In this document: one piece after another, positions 9,836-19,489 of the stretch
Layout: each line of letters starts with the position of its first letter
How positions within the stretch are numbered: the stretch's first letter is position 1
NCBI GenBank assembly: GCA_022494885.1
Contig: JAGVSM010000510.1
Span: forward strand, 1-64,000
DNA from: Micrasema longulum
Lineage: Eukaryota; Arthropoda; Insecta; Trichoptera; Brachycentridae
Direction: 5' to 3'
Length of the DNA stretch: 64,000 nt
Notes under the pieces: model-generated
The model's database searches: none
Told to the model about the DNA's origin: nothing
What the model saw: the letters and a program-made list of their open reading frames with translations, nothing else
Translations under genes and position numbers: made by a program

Positions 9836-10389
9836 CACATAAACACACATTTTGTTGTACCACAATTTAATATGTATGATTTTTATTTAAAAACTTCGCG
9901 AAAACGGTCTGTCTTTAAACCGTATCTTTTTAAAGTTATTATATCATTGTCGCCTGCTTGTTTCTGTAAAATAAATAATAAAATAACTAGCGTCGGGGGC
10001 GCTCTAGTTTGTGTCTTGGGTCTTAATTGAAGGTCGATAATCATTTGAAAGAAAAGAGATTCCTGATTTTGATATGTTAGCCCTAAAATACAGCCCTCTG
10101 GCGGGAAATTCTTGAAATAACCAAAATTTATTCCGCGTTCGTTTTACAGATTTGAATTTAAATTTCAAATATGTTATCCCCTTCCAAATTTTGGCCAAAA
10201 GCTCTTCAGTGGGGCGGTTGGTTTATTCCCAATCTCGGTTCGGGAAAGGAACAAATAACATGGGGGAGTTTTGGCGCTTTTTTATTTGAAAATCGAATTC
10301 TTATTCCACGCATGATCTAAATTCAAAAATCAAAAATACAGTCTGTAAAATGGAATAGCCGCCTTATTAAAACACTTTTTGTTCTAAAT
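9836..10389. other. Unassigned stretch
   Basis: No gene or RNA is supported. A 64-codon minus-strand open frame at 10004-10198 has no recognisable motif. A short GC-rich segment (GTCGGGGGCGCTCTAG) is near 9992. No repeat partner was firmly identified. Confidence 0.3.
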
Positions 10390-10735
10390 TATCATCGTCG
10401 TTCCCTTTCCGGACCTAATGGTGCATAGGGAACTGCATTGATACACCAATCGCTGCGTATCTTGATTAGAAATGCCACGAATATTCGGCTTGTATTTCAA
10501 ATATTGAATACTAAATCATGAAAAAAAACCGCATATAATACTTTAAAATGTTTCTAATTTTCATCATCATCATTTCATCTCCGCACCTAATGGTGCATAG
10601 GGCACTGCATTTTTACACCAATCGCTGCGTATCGTTATCATTTTTTTGTTATATGAAAATAAGATCAGTCTTACGCTTCGTGTGCTAGTCAAGGTACTTT
10701 AAAACATTCTGGTGTAAAAGTACCTTTTTAAATAA
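10390..10735 (+). repeat. REP-B, two adjacent copies
   Basis: Copy one (10390-10470) has CACCTAATGGTGCATAGG-type sequence with CACTGCATT and CACCAATCGCTGCGTATC. Copy two (10555-10735) repeats these and adds ATCAGTCTTACGCTTCG and ACATTCTGGTGTAAAAGTAC. They are in the same orientation with about 85 bp between, so this may be a local duplication of a part of the unit. Confidence 0.7.
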
Positions 10736-10759
10736 ATTGCTATTTATCATTGCTATTTA

Positions 10760-11095
10760 ATTTTAACTTTTGTAATTTTGAAATTACCCCGCCCATGATG
10801 TCACAAATTCTCGTCGGTGAGTTCTGCTGTCATTTGAAAGCAGAATTCCGTAGCTGTCAAAATACACTAAACGTTAAAAAAATATCTGCCCGGAAACTAG
10901 AAATCTATCGTAACATAACATCGTGACAATTAGTTGAACTTGTGAGGTTTAAAGTTTTTTATTTTTATTTATACAATTTTTTTTTTCTAGAAATTTTGCA
11001 GTACAGATAAATGCTCGATTTTTTTTCGGTGTGCACATAAACATTTTTATATACAAATTTCCGCAGTACTAAACTTCCTTATTATTTAAACATAG
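10760..11095. mobile_element. MITE-M copy 1 (putative)
   Basis: It shares with 12087-12679, 26090-26375 and 28270-28600 an order of features: a GAAATT-type end, ATGTCAC or TGACGTC, CGGAAAC followed by an AAATCTA-like run, a segment with GTACA.ATAAATGCTC, an ACATTTTTA.A run, and a TTTCCG-type far end. Non-coding. Ends are uncertain. Confidence 0.45.
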
Positions 11096-11164
11096 TTTTT
11101 TAAAATATTGTTTTTTTTCTAATTTGTACAAGTGAAAAGATTAACAGGTTAAACTTAAGGGGTG

Positions 11165-11534
11165 TTTATTTATTTATATACACGGCACGCAGTGCCTTTT
11201 ACCTTAAAAAGATACATATTAAAAATAATATAAACATTTCAATATAATGTGAAAAACTAAAAAATTTAATATAAAAGTATTATTTTACATAAATACTATA
11301 TATATAATTATATAATATAACAGTTTTGTATAAAGAAAATATTTAGATATGAAAAAATAATTAAACAGTGTGTGCAGATAAAAATTTAAAAGGAAAAGAG
11401 TTTAAATATATAATTAAAAGGTACAAAATATAAGTATATTTAATACAATAAAATTATTTTGTCTAAAAAAAAATATATTAAAAAAATAGTAATAATAATG
11501 ACAATTAAAGTAATTTAAAAATAAGTATACACGT
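11165..11534 (-). mobile_element. LINE 3' UTR, minus strand
   Basis: It opens with TTTATTTATTTATATACACG then GGCACGCAGTGCC. Read on the minus strand this is the GGC...GCC hairpin followed by TAAA repeats that closes several LINEs here. The rest is AT-rich non-coding sequence up to a tandem array. No coding part remains. Confidence 0.55.
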
Positions 11535-11814
11535 AAATATGGTACACAATAGTACCCATACAAAAGTAAACATAGAAAGCACTATGATCTAAATATGGTA
11601 CTCAATAGTACCTATACAAAAGTAAACATAGAAAGCACTATAATCTAAATATGGTACACAATAGTACCCATACAAAAGTAAACATAGTAAGCACTATAAT
11701 CTAAATATGGTACACAATAGTACCCATAGAAAAGTAAACATAGAAAGCACTATAATCTAAATATGGTACACAATAGTACCCATACAAAAGTAAACATAGA
11801 AAGCACTATAATCT
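11535..11814 (+). repeat. Minisatellite, 56 bp x 5
   Basis: Five consecutive units begin at 11535, 11591, 11647, 11703 and 11759, each starting AAATATGGTAC and containing AATAGTACC.ATA, AAAGTAAACATAG and AAGCACTAT. The period is exactly 56 bp in all four steps and the units differ by only a few substitutions. The array lies at the inner end of a minus-strand LINE 3' UTR, so it may be an internal LINE UTR repeat. Confidence 0.95.
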
Positions 11815-12086
11815 AAAAAATGTATATTACCGTTCATCATCTTTGGCACTGCATTGGTACAACATGTTTGAATAGAGTTGATTTATATAAGCTATACTTT
11901 AAGTGAAAAATATCAGCAACGTATTAATAGCATAGTCAAGTAACAAGCAACTACCTAATAGAACCACATAGCAACTGTCGCTTAGATGTGCTCTCAAACA
12001 AAACTACCCTTTTGAGATTATAATATGTTTTAAGGCCTAAATACTTAAGAGGGTTTTCAGAGGTTTTACAATTATATTAATGGTAG
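11815..12086. other. Short intergenic stretch with REP-B scrap
   Basis: GTTCATCATC and GGCACTGCATTGGTACA near 11834-11866 are a scrap of REP-B. Nothing else was recognised. Confidence 0.35.
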
Positions 12087-12679
12087 AATGAGGAATTCCA
12101 CTGTTTTCTCATTTTTTTTTCTATTAGCGTACTATTTAACTAAGCAATTTTTTTGTGCGTTATTTACAAAGATATGATTTTTTAAAGTTACATTTATCAA
12201 ATACCGCGCCAAATAACTGTAATCAGTGTGTCACTTTTCAGTAGTGACGTCATGAAACGGTTGGCGTTCTTTTCACTGACCTGACAAGAATCTATGGAAT
12301 ATTGCTTTGATTACTTCATTTGGTTGATCGTAATTTGCTCATTTCTATGTTATGGTTGTTTTTACGAACGTTTCGATTTAGAAAAACCTAGAAAGTTGAC
12401 ATAATCTCTGGTTGAAATGTCAAATTATAAAAATTATGCTCTTTTTTTCTATGGTCAAAACGTTGCGGGGGTTTTAAGCGGAAACCGGAAATACTACACG
12501 TAGAAACAAGGACTGACGTCATTATTTACGATTTAAAATGAATACTATTTTTAACAATTTTTATTTATTTTTGAGTGCGTTTTTGAGATATTTCATCTTA
12601 CTCCAAAATTTTTAAATATTCACGTGTACACGAAAACATTTTTAAAATTTAATTCCGGGTTGGGCTGGAATTCCTCATT
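12087..12679. mobile_element. MITE-M copy 2 with terminal inverted repeats
   Basis: The segment is bounded by a perfect 14-bp inverted repeat, AATGAGGAATTCCA at 12087-12100 and TGGAATTCCTCATT at 12666-12679. Inside are GTGACGTCATGAAACGG, GCGGAAACCGGAAATACT and CTGACGTCATTATTTACG, features shared with the other MITE-M copies. No transposase frame is seen, so it would be a non-autonomous DNA transposon. No clear target-site duplication was found. Confidence 0.6.
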
Positions 12680-12689
12680 GACATCGAGG

Positions 12690-13005
12690 TATATTATTTA
12701 TTTAGTAATTTATTATATATACGGCCTAAGACAAATAGGGAAATATCACATACTACAAACACCGATAAAAATATATGAAATGGATTTAGAATAATTAATT
12801 ATATTTTCAAAAGCAATATGGATATTGTAGAAAAATGTTTTCATATGTAAATGAATTGATTTTTTTTAATACGTCCCTAAAAAAACGCGACGTGTTTGGC
12901 CTTGATAGTTGCGACTTCAAGATTCTTGACAATGTTCCAAATAAATTTGAATGGTAAGGAACAAATAAACGTGAATCGTGAAGTATTAGGGGCGCGGCCA
13001 ATTGA
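12690..13005 (-). mobile_element. Possible LINE 3' end, minus strand
   Basis: TATATATACGGCCTAAG and GACAAATAGGGAAATAT occur at the left, similar to 33193 and 25575, where they belong to LINE 3' UTRs. The minus-strand frame 12807-13001 (64 codons) ends in a basic segment like LINE tails but has no strong motif. Weak call. Confidence 0.35.
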
Positions 13006-13139
13006 TACCAGTTTCGACATAAAAAGGTCGGTAAGTGGTTATTTACAAATATTTAATAACATTTAGTAAAATGTTTGGCCACAAAGTTAATGCTTTAAAT
13101 ATTAATAATATAAAATCATTAATTTTTAATCACTTATTT

Positions 13140-13435
13140 TTAAATTATAAAAATGTACCAAGTGTTATACTTGTTTTATTGTTTATGCTATGATACATCG
13201 CCTCTGTTACTTTAATACTTTTTTATATTTAAACCCTTTATTTATTGTTAACTTGCTGCATACCTATGTTATAATTTCTTCTTTAATTTTTCTTTATTAT
13301 TTCCTTATTTTCTGCTGATTTTATTTTATATATCCATATTTTCTATTCTGTGTACAGGTGTTTTGTTTCATTATAATTATTTTTCAATATTATTTTATAC
13401 TTTGTCAAAGGCGTAAGCCGTTGAAATAAATAAAG
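13140..13435 (+). mobile_element. LINE 3' tail (partner of 60585-60690)
   Basis: T-rich sequence ends in GTCAAAGGCGTAAGCCGTTG then AAATAAATAAAG, the GGC...GCC plus TAAA pattern. The part CAGGTGTTTTGTTTCATTAT recurs in reverse complement at about 60640. Confidence 0.55.
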
Positions 13436-13444
13436 TGTGGAAGG

Positions 13445-13640
13445 GGAATGATCATGTGTTAGTTTGTTTGTTTGTCAGTCACAAGAACTCCTCCAAACGG
13501 TTAGTCGTAGTGATATGAAATTTAGACACATCATTCTATGAAATTTAGGTCAACCTTGTTATTTTTAAGCCTTTAATTTTTAAGACGAAATCAAACTTTT
13601 TAACGGTGAGTCGTAGCGATGTGAACTTGGAATCAAAATT
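13445..13640 (+). repeat. Degenerate internal duplication
   Basis: GGTTAGTCGTAGTGATATGAA near 13500 is echoed by GGTGAGTCGTAGCGATGTGAA near 13602, each followed by a run about a mismatch in AATTTAG. About 105 bp separate the two starts. It looks like an old tandem pair inside a repeat of unknown class. Confidence 0.4.
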
Positions 13641-13769
13641 TAGAATGTCATTTCTAGATCAAACGTGCTGCTTTTAAGTAGAAGATTCTTGGCACTCTTC
13701 GGAATAAAATCGGACTTGAATCGAAGTCGATGCGGCTTTAAATTTAAAACCATTATTTCTAACGTCGTT

Positions 13770-14427
13770 TTTATTTTTTGTTTTTTTACAATAAACATAA
13801 ATGATAAAACAGTATTAAAAAAATAAAGCATAGTTACAAAGCAATAAAATACATATTAATAGTAAAAATAGTAAACTAAAAAATCCTTCAAAGGCATGGC
13901 CTGTTCGTGGGTATACAAGAAAATGTTAATGAATTTTTGCTCCTATAATAAATAATGGACAGTTATAATATTTTTGTGTAACATAAGAAAGAAAAAATAA
14001 AATATTCTGTGAAAGAAAACATGGTTTTTTTTATAGTTACTAAAATAGGTAATAAAAAATATTTAAAAAAAAAAACAGAAAAATATTCCTTATTATTAAA
14101 GAGCAACAAAATAAATCATAGAAAAAAAGAGTTCGTATCTTTAGTTTGAATCCAGGATAGTGCATGTTTTTTAAAAGAAGGAAAATTTTGAAAGTTTGAA
14201 ATCAATGAAATATTATCAGTAAAAAAGAATTAAACATTTTTGGGCCCATAAAATATGCATGTCTGTGCGAGCCTCGATTTACAATGTGGTATTTCTAACA
14301 CACGATTCCTTCTTTGACTTGATCCATTTGAATTACTTTTAAACAAATTTTGCTTCTTAAATATATATTAGGTCTACAAGTTTAGCTTCTTGGAACAATT
14401 TGAAAGAGAGAGGTTTCAGGATCAATC
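13770..14427 (-). mobile_element. LINE-C 3' end, minus strand
   Basis: Matches 42872-43800 in order: ACAATAAACATAA, GGCATGGCCTGTTCGTGGGT, GTTAATGAATTTTTGCTCCT, AATCCAGGATAG.GCATG, GCATGTCTGTGCGAGCC, ACACACGATTCCTTCTTTGA and TTTAGCTTCTTGGAACAAT. The coding part is the carboxy-terminal tail only and is degraded. Copies also at 34310-35363 (plus) and 49403-49680. Confidence 0.75.
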
Positions 14428-14429
14428 GT

Positions 14430-14950
14430 GCTGTTTACAAACCTTTTTTTACCGGTGCTCATTCTAAACATCAGTATGATGGCAAGGTGATCAACGTGAG
14501 TACTTTATAGAAAATACATTTAAGTTATGACTGCACACGAATTATGTGAGGGGCTTTCGATAAATGTGAATGAAATTGAAATATTTAATTTACAAGTGGA
14601 AAAGATAACTTATTCACAACCCCTTGAAAATCCTCTCAAATATAACAATATTCATAGAGGGTTGATAAAATTGTAAAGGGTGTACCTATATCGTATTTTA
14701 ACAAATAAGAAAATACTACATTTTTCTTTTCCCGGTTCAATTGAATTTATTTAAAATCTAATTTGACAAAATCGTTTTTAATTATAAATACCATCAATTA
14801 CTGTCGTTGTAACTATACTATCAGCAATTAATCAGTGTCCGGGTGGATTGAGAATACAGTTCTGTGTGTGCGATAGAACCAGAATTCCAAACGAATGTTT
14901 TCGATTCGATGGATGCTCTTTGGAAAAAATCTGAATTAAGATATCGAGTA
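14430..14950. other. Unassigned AT-rich stretch
   Basis: No open frame with motifs, no tRNA boxes, no tandem repeat. Nothing was recognised. Confidence 0.3.
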
Positions 14951-14954
14951 GAGA

Positions 14955-15030
14955 TTAGTCTGCGTCTTAGTGTAATGATTAGAGCGTTTGCCTACAATGC
15001 TTGAGGTCTCGGTTTGGGGTCCTGGCTGTG
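14955..15030 (+). mobile_element. Decayed tRNA-like SINE head
   Basis: GCGTCTTAGTGTAATGATTAG resembles an A box region (TTAGTGTAATGATT) and GGTCTCGGTTTGGGGTCC resembles a damaged B box about 30 bp on. A second A-box-like piece (CCTAGTAATGTAATGGTTGG) occurs at 15119-15138. No intact tRNA can be folded by eye. Confidence 0.4.
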
Positions 15031-15837
15031 TCGACACGAAATATTGATTTATTTCAAGAACCATTAGAAAAAGGCTACACTTTTTGTTCGATGCGCAATG
15101 TGGATGGATATATGTCCACCTAGTAATGTAATGGTTGGCGCTTTTGTCTACGAACGAAATAATAAAAAAGCTAAATTGTTCGTTTTTATATTTAAAAAAA
15201 AAAGTGAACATGACATTTGCATAGGAATAAAATTGACTTAACTGGCTTTCGGTCACTAAATGTTTGTCTGCGTTGCGTCCTTCACACAACAATGTAAACA
15301 CAACACTAATTGCGTTGCTTCCGTACTGACACGAAATCTTAATTCTCTGAGTAATAAAGAGACCGACGTAACGATGATGAAAGACGGATATGTTAATTGA
15401 AGTATTTTTATGATCTCAACTCATTTTAAGCTTTTTTTAAAGTTAAGTCATTTTCGTCCTAAAGGTGCGATGTGTTTGTGCGTATTTGAGAGTAAGTGTA
15501 GGTGAGGGTGTCTGTATTTGTGTGAGAGTAAGTAGGTGTGTAAGCGTGTTATAATAAAATAATTAAAACTAAACAATTTGGTAAATATAAAACAAACAAA
15601 AAAAGTAAAAAAGAAACATAACATATCTTAATAAAAAATAACAATTAACTTGAGAAAATCTTATGTTCTTAATATAAATATGACAAAGTAAAGTTGAGAA
15701 TAGTTCAAGATGGTAAAGTGATTCGTATTCAACTAAGTAATAATAAAATAAAAAAAAAAATGCAATATTAGTAGGTACTTTATAAATAATTAGCGGACCT
15801 GACAGACGATGTTCTGCCCGAACGTTAGCTTGACTTC

Positions 15838-16300
15838 TATTTTTTTTTTTTTTTTTTTATTTTTTTATTTTTACGTTTACATTGTTTGTATTATTTTTTT
15901 CATAGAGAATAATTTTTTCTCACTGGGGTCCCGTGCCGAGGGAAACATTTTACAAAATGTGAAACATGCCTAAGATTAGCTATTTAACAAAGTTAACATA
16001 ATAATAACAATAAAAAAAACGTAATTAATCCAATTTACCTAATTATCATTAACATAATAAGAAAAATGAACTAAGATAATCATGAAAAACATAACCAATT
16101 TATATAGACCAGTAGAACAAATTTTATAAACAGTACACACATTTTATCTATTTGGCTTGATCCACTCATCGATCGGTGTGCAACCCACCTCCACTTTCCA
16201 TTTCTTAATAGCAATTTTATTTTGTGAGAACTTACTAATTGTCCTTATGGATAATGGAAGTAGATTGTACACTTTAACCTTATTACCTTGGAAAATGACT
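15838..16300 (-). pseudogene. LINE-D C-terminus and 3' UTR, minus strand
   Basis: The 3' UTR (15838-16140) starts with a long T-run and contains CATTTTACAAAATGTGAAAC and AATTATCATTAACATAATA, the reverse complement of 9600-9835. At 16140-16300 the minus strand codes VYNLLPLSIRTISKFSQNK then KWKVEVGCTPIDEWIKPN, a LINE protein carboxy-terminus. The catalytic domain is absent. Confidence 0.7.
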
Positions 16301-16340
16301 TTTCATTAATAAGTAGGTACCTAGATACTTGTTTATGATT

Positions 16341-16389
16341 GAATTCCAAAACAAACGAGTAAAATAATTAATGTTATGTTTTGGAATTC
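16341..16389. repeat. 12-bp inverted repeat
   Basis: GAATTCCAAAAC (16341-16352) and GTTTTGGAATTC (16378-16389) are perfect inverted repeats separated by 25 bp. It may be a relic hairpin terminus. No flanking duplication was found. Confidence 0.5.
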
Positions 16390-16861
16390 TGTATTTAAAT
16401 ATAGAATTATTTTTGCAAATGTCAAACTCGGCTCTTCTCACTAACAGGGGAGCACTTTATTCATGAATGTGATTTTCAAAAATGTATTTAATGTCAGTAA
16501 ATATTATTTTAGTATTACCTAAAATCCAGTAAAAAGAAAAAATGGGAAAAAATTAAAAATAATGTAATAAAAGAATCTGATTGGAACATTAAAAAAAAAA
16601 ATTAAACACCAAAAAACCAAATCCTTTTTTTTTTTTTTGTATATGCATTCTCGTCAAATGCAACCTTGGTAGGTCGATGAAAAAAAAATAGGTAAATAAA
16701 AATAGCTTCCTCCTTTTTTTTCACAGATTCGATTAAAAATTTTTCGTGTGCAAAGATCTACATTTCACTGAAATCCGCACGTAAATCGGTTAAGCCGTTT
16801 AGGAGAAGTTTAGTGACATCACACGTATAGAATAGTTATATTTATATATATAAGTTTTTGG

Positions 16862-17008
16862 AGCAATAAGAAAACTTAAATTATCTATATAACACCTCTA
16901 TTTTATCAGTTGGTTGGAAGAAGTTGCCATTTAGCAATACATCCACCAATGTACAATTTTATTTTGTCCAACACGTTAAAATAAAGAAATAAAAAACACG
17001 TATTCAAG
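16862..17008 (-). repeat. REP-G (inverted partner at 62183-62320)
   Basis: CAGTTGGTTGGAAGAAGTTG, CCATTTAGCAATA, ATCCACCAATG and GTCCAACACGTTAAAATAA match the reverse complement of 62183-62320 over nearly the whole length. Shorter copies of the same core lie at 46670-46735 and 55465-55540. It is probably a LINE 3' terminal segment. Confidence 0.6.
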
Positions 17009-17104
17009 GAAACAAATTTAAAATCAATAATATATTGCAAAATAAATCCATTACTTTTCGTAAAATAAACGAGTGAGCTTACTATTATTACTATTAAATA
17101 AATA

Positions 17105-17272
17105 AATAAAAATATATTTCTGGGTCCCCGTGCTCCGATTATGTATTCCTCCCCTCGATCGGCATTAGCATAGGTTATGTGAAGATGAAATTATGCAAAT
17201 GGTAAGATAAGACACAGGACCCCGCCGCGGGCAGCGCCCGCTAACCACTAAGCCACCGAGGCGAATAGCGTA
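17105..17272 (-). mobile_element. tRNA-derived SINE, second type
   Basis: On the minus strand the head reads CGCCTCGGTGGCTTAGTGG, with an A box TGGCTTAGTGG at 17245-17255 (reverse complement). The expected B box is not intact. The body includes TGCCGATCGAGGGG and the 3' side ends in AT-rich sequence with AAATAAATAAATAAA on the plus strand. It is unlike the SINE at 5012-5188. Confidence 0.55.
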
Positions 17273-17654
17273 CTGAATTCTCCCGCCATTTGAATATATC
17301 GTATTCTAGATCAGGCCACTGTCATGGTGCGTCACCGGTCAAATATTTTAATTATGATTAAATGTTTGCAGACATTGTTGGATTCAATATGTATACTTTT
17401 TTAGTGATCCCGCGTAAATTGGATTCGTTAGGACTTTTAGCTACCATTGCAGGAGCCATTTTCAGAGTTTTTTTTTTGTAGGAAAAATGTGTGTTTATCT
17501 ACTAGTGATTTGTGCCGGGTTGCAATTGGCAGAAGGCACATTCCGTGTCATTTTTACAGTGTTTCGTGCCGGGAACCATGGCTGTTTAAATGTTTTTATT
17601 TGTTAATAGACTAGCAAACTAAGTAAGAATTAAAATATTTATATTTATTATATA

Positions 17655-17782
17655 CACTAGCGGACCCAACAGACGTTGTCCTGCCCGACCGTTGGCTTGC
17701 CTGCTATAGCTGGTTCCGCAAACGTTTTTTCGGTATTCAAATTTTCAACCGACCGGGTCCAATAATTGATCGCCGTTAGGCG
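17655..17782 (+). repeat. AGCGGACCC-type repeat end
   Basis: CACTAGCGGACCCAACAGAC, GTTGTCCTGCCCGACCG and GGTTCCGCAAACG form the start of a repeat also seen at 15786. It stops at the inverted-repeat unit beginning at 17783. Confidence 0.5.
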
Positions 17783-18333
17783 GCAGAAAGCAGCCAGTCC
17801 ACAATTTAAAAAAAATAGATATGGGTCTTATTGAATTCAAGAAAGTCAATTCTATGTTCTGTTTAAAAGAACCAGGCCTCTTTCATACAAAAAACTGTAA
17901 TAATCACCTTCTGAAAATTTCATAATTTCAAAATGTCATGAAAATGAATATCACCTCATACATTCAGAGTCTGTGTGAGGTTTTATTGAATATGTGTATA
18001 TATATATATGTATGTATGGATATGTATGTGTGCATGTACGGGTATAAATATGTATGGATATGGATGAGGATGATATATAGATATAGACTTACATATAGAT
18101 ATAGATATAGATATAGATATAGATATAGATATAGATATAGATATAGATATAGATATAGATATAGATATAGATATAGATATAGATATAGATATAGATATAG
18201 ATATAGATATAGATATAGATATCATTTGCCAAAGTAAAAAACATTCCAACTGGTGTGTAGATTTGATTACTCACTCTTTTCACAAAAGTGCTATTATCTC
18301 AGTTTCGCGTTTCTATGACTGGCTGCTTTCTGC
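17783..18333. mobile_element. Inverted-repeat-bounded unit holding a microsatellite
   Basis: GCAGAAAGCAGCCAGTC (17783-17799) and GACTGGCTGCTTTCTGC (18317-18333) are a perfect 17-bp inverted repeat enclosing 551 bp. Inside is non-coding sequence plus the hexanucleotide array at 18093-18222. It fits a small non-autonomous DNA transposon that acquired or seeded a microsatellite. No target duplication was identified. Confidence 0.55.
18093..18222 (+). repeat. (ATATAG)n microsatellite
   Basis: About 21 to 22 uninterrupted copies of a 6-bp unit (AGATAT in one phase). Flanking sequence from about 18000 holds impure TATG/GGATAT repeats. Long Arg-Tyr and Ile-Ser dipeptide open frames across it are artefacts of the array. 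Confidence 0.95.
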
Positions 18334-18398
18334 ATAACTACATTCAATTGTGAATCTAAACCATTCAAGAGCTCTCTAACACTTAAAAAAAATCAGAA

Positions 18399-18690
18399 TA
18401 TTTAAATTTATTTCAACAGAGAGGGAAAAAGTTTTCGAGAAGGGAATATGGAAGTCTAAGAGTTGAGGAAATGTGGATGTCCAAACATGGGCAGAATGGT
18501 GAATGTTACACAGTGTGTAAAGTGGCCACTTAAACCAGCCAATGACAGGTCTAAGCCCTGTAAACGCCTAGACTTCCATATTCCCTTCTCGAAAACTTTT
18601 TCCCTCTCTGTTGAAATAAATTTAAATACGAACAACTTCCTAGGGAGGAAATCCAGCCAGTCTGCAAGCATTTGGACATAATCAAACATT
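18399..18690. mobile_element. F1 copy with near-perfect 60-bp inverted arms
   Basis: The arm 18399-18458 (AGTTTTCGAGAAGGGAATAT inside it) is repeated in reverse complement at 18569-18628 with no mismatch seen. Between them is the F1 core in reverse orientation (ATGTTACACAGTGTGTAAAG, GGCCACTTAAACCAGCCAAT). To the right, CCTAGGGAGGAAATCCAGCC and CTGCAAGCATTTGGACATAA are the outer F1 arm. Non-coding. Confidence 0.8.
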
Positions 18691-19489
18691 GTTAAATTCA
18701 GAATAACTTAGAAAAACTATTTTGTTCAAAACTAGAGTTTCAAGTACCAGATTAATTAAGAAATAAGGACGCAACGACACATTAAAAATGTTTTCTCTCA
18801 GGGTCGGCATCAAGGCCTCGATTATGATGGGAAGATAAAGACGTCATACCTTCACCTTGATGGTATAGTAGAATATAAATTCCCGCTAGCGATTATAAAG
18901 ATATACTACCGACCCCCCACCTTCAAGTTTTGGGTAGGTAGATCGATATGAAACAAGGTGAAGCGTACGTCACGGTACACATATCTACGCTCTAAAATGA
19001 CATAGCTTCAGTATGACGCCATAGTTGATGATAAAAGTCTCCCGACCGACTACAAAGGTATACTACCGATACCCCCACCATCAAGTTTTGATGTCAGATT
19101 TGGTTTATACCGACGAGTCTAGAACCCCTCAATACGTTTATCTACGCATAAAATGTGTCAAAAATGTTGTTCCGCCGAGCAATTTTTCCTTTAATTTTGA
19201 TCTTTTAAATTTTTTTAAAGTTTTGAAGTTGGCACTTTTTTTCTTAAAAGCCTATTAAAATATGAGAGAGAAATAAGTAAATTTTGAAGTCGAATTAAAT
19301 TCCAAAATAAATGTCACTTTCATAAAACGAACGCCTAGGTGTGAAAATAATGTCGCTAGGTTCTGTCCGATTAACAAATAAGAGTATCTAGGCGTTAGAA
19401 AGTTACCAATCTAAAAAAAAAATAGTTATTTTATTTTTCTATCTGTTTTACTATATTTCTGAGAGAACGTATCGAGAGCCGGCTTTGTA
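18691..19489. other. Low-copy-looking stretch with an internal repeat
   Basis: Two related segments, GCGATTATAAAGATATACTACC near 18890 and CGACTACAAAGGTATACTACC near 19047, are each followed by GA..CCCCACC.TCAAGTTTTG. The 77-codon open frame at 19025-19258 has no recognisable domain. It may be a decayed repeat rather than a gene. Confidence 0.35.

Larger units (their letters stand above)
15786..16860. mobile_element. Possible AGCGGACC-type repeat split by LINE-D
   Basis: The left end TTAGCGGACCTGACAGACG then TGTTCTGCCCGAACG matches 17660-17700 (CTAGCGGACCCAACAGACG). The right end near 16780-16850 has CGTAAATCGGTTAAGCCGTT and TAGTGACATCACACGTAT, which I recall as the other terminus of such insect repeats. 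LINE-D occupies much of the interval. That the two ends belong to one element is inference. Confidence 0.35.

Noticed and set aside
14936..15301. 121-codon minus-strand frame
   Set aside because: It covers decayed tRNA-like pieces and shows no motif.
17938..18283. Arg-Tyr and Ile-Ser dipeptide proteins on both strands
   Set aside because: They are translations of the (ATATAG)n microsatellite.
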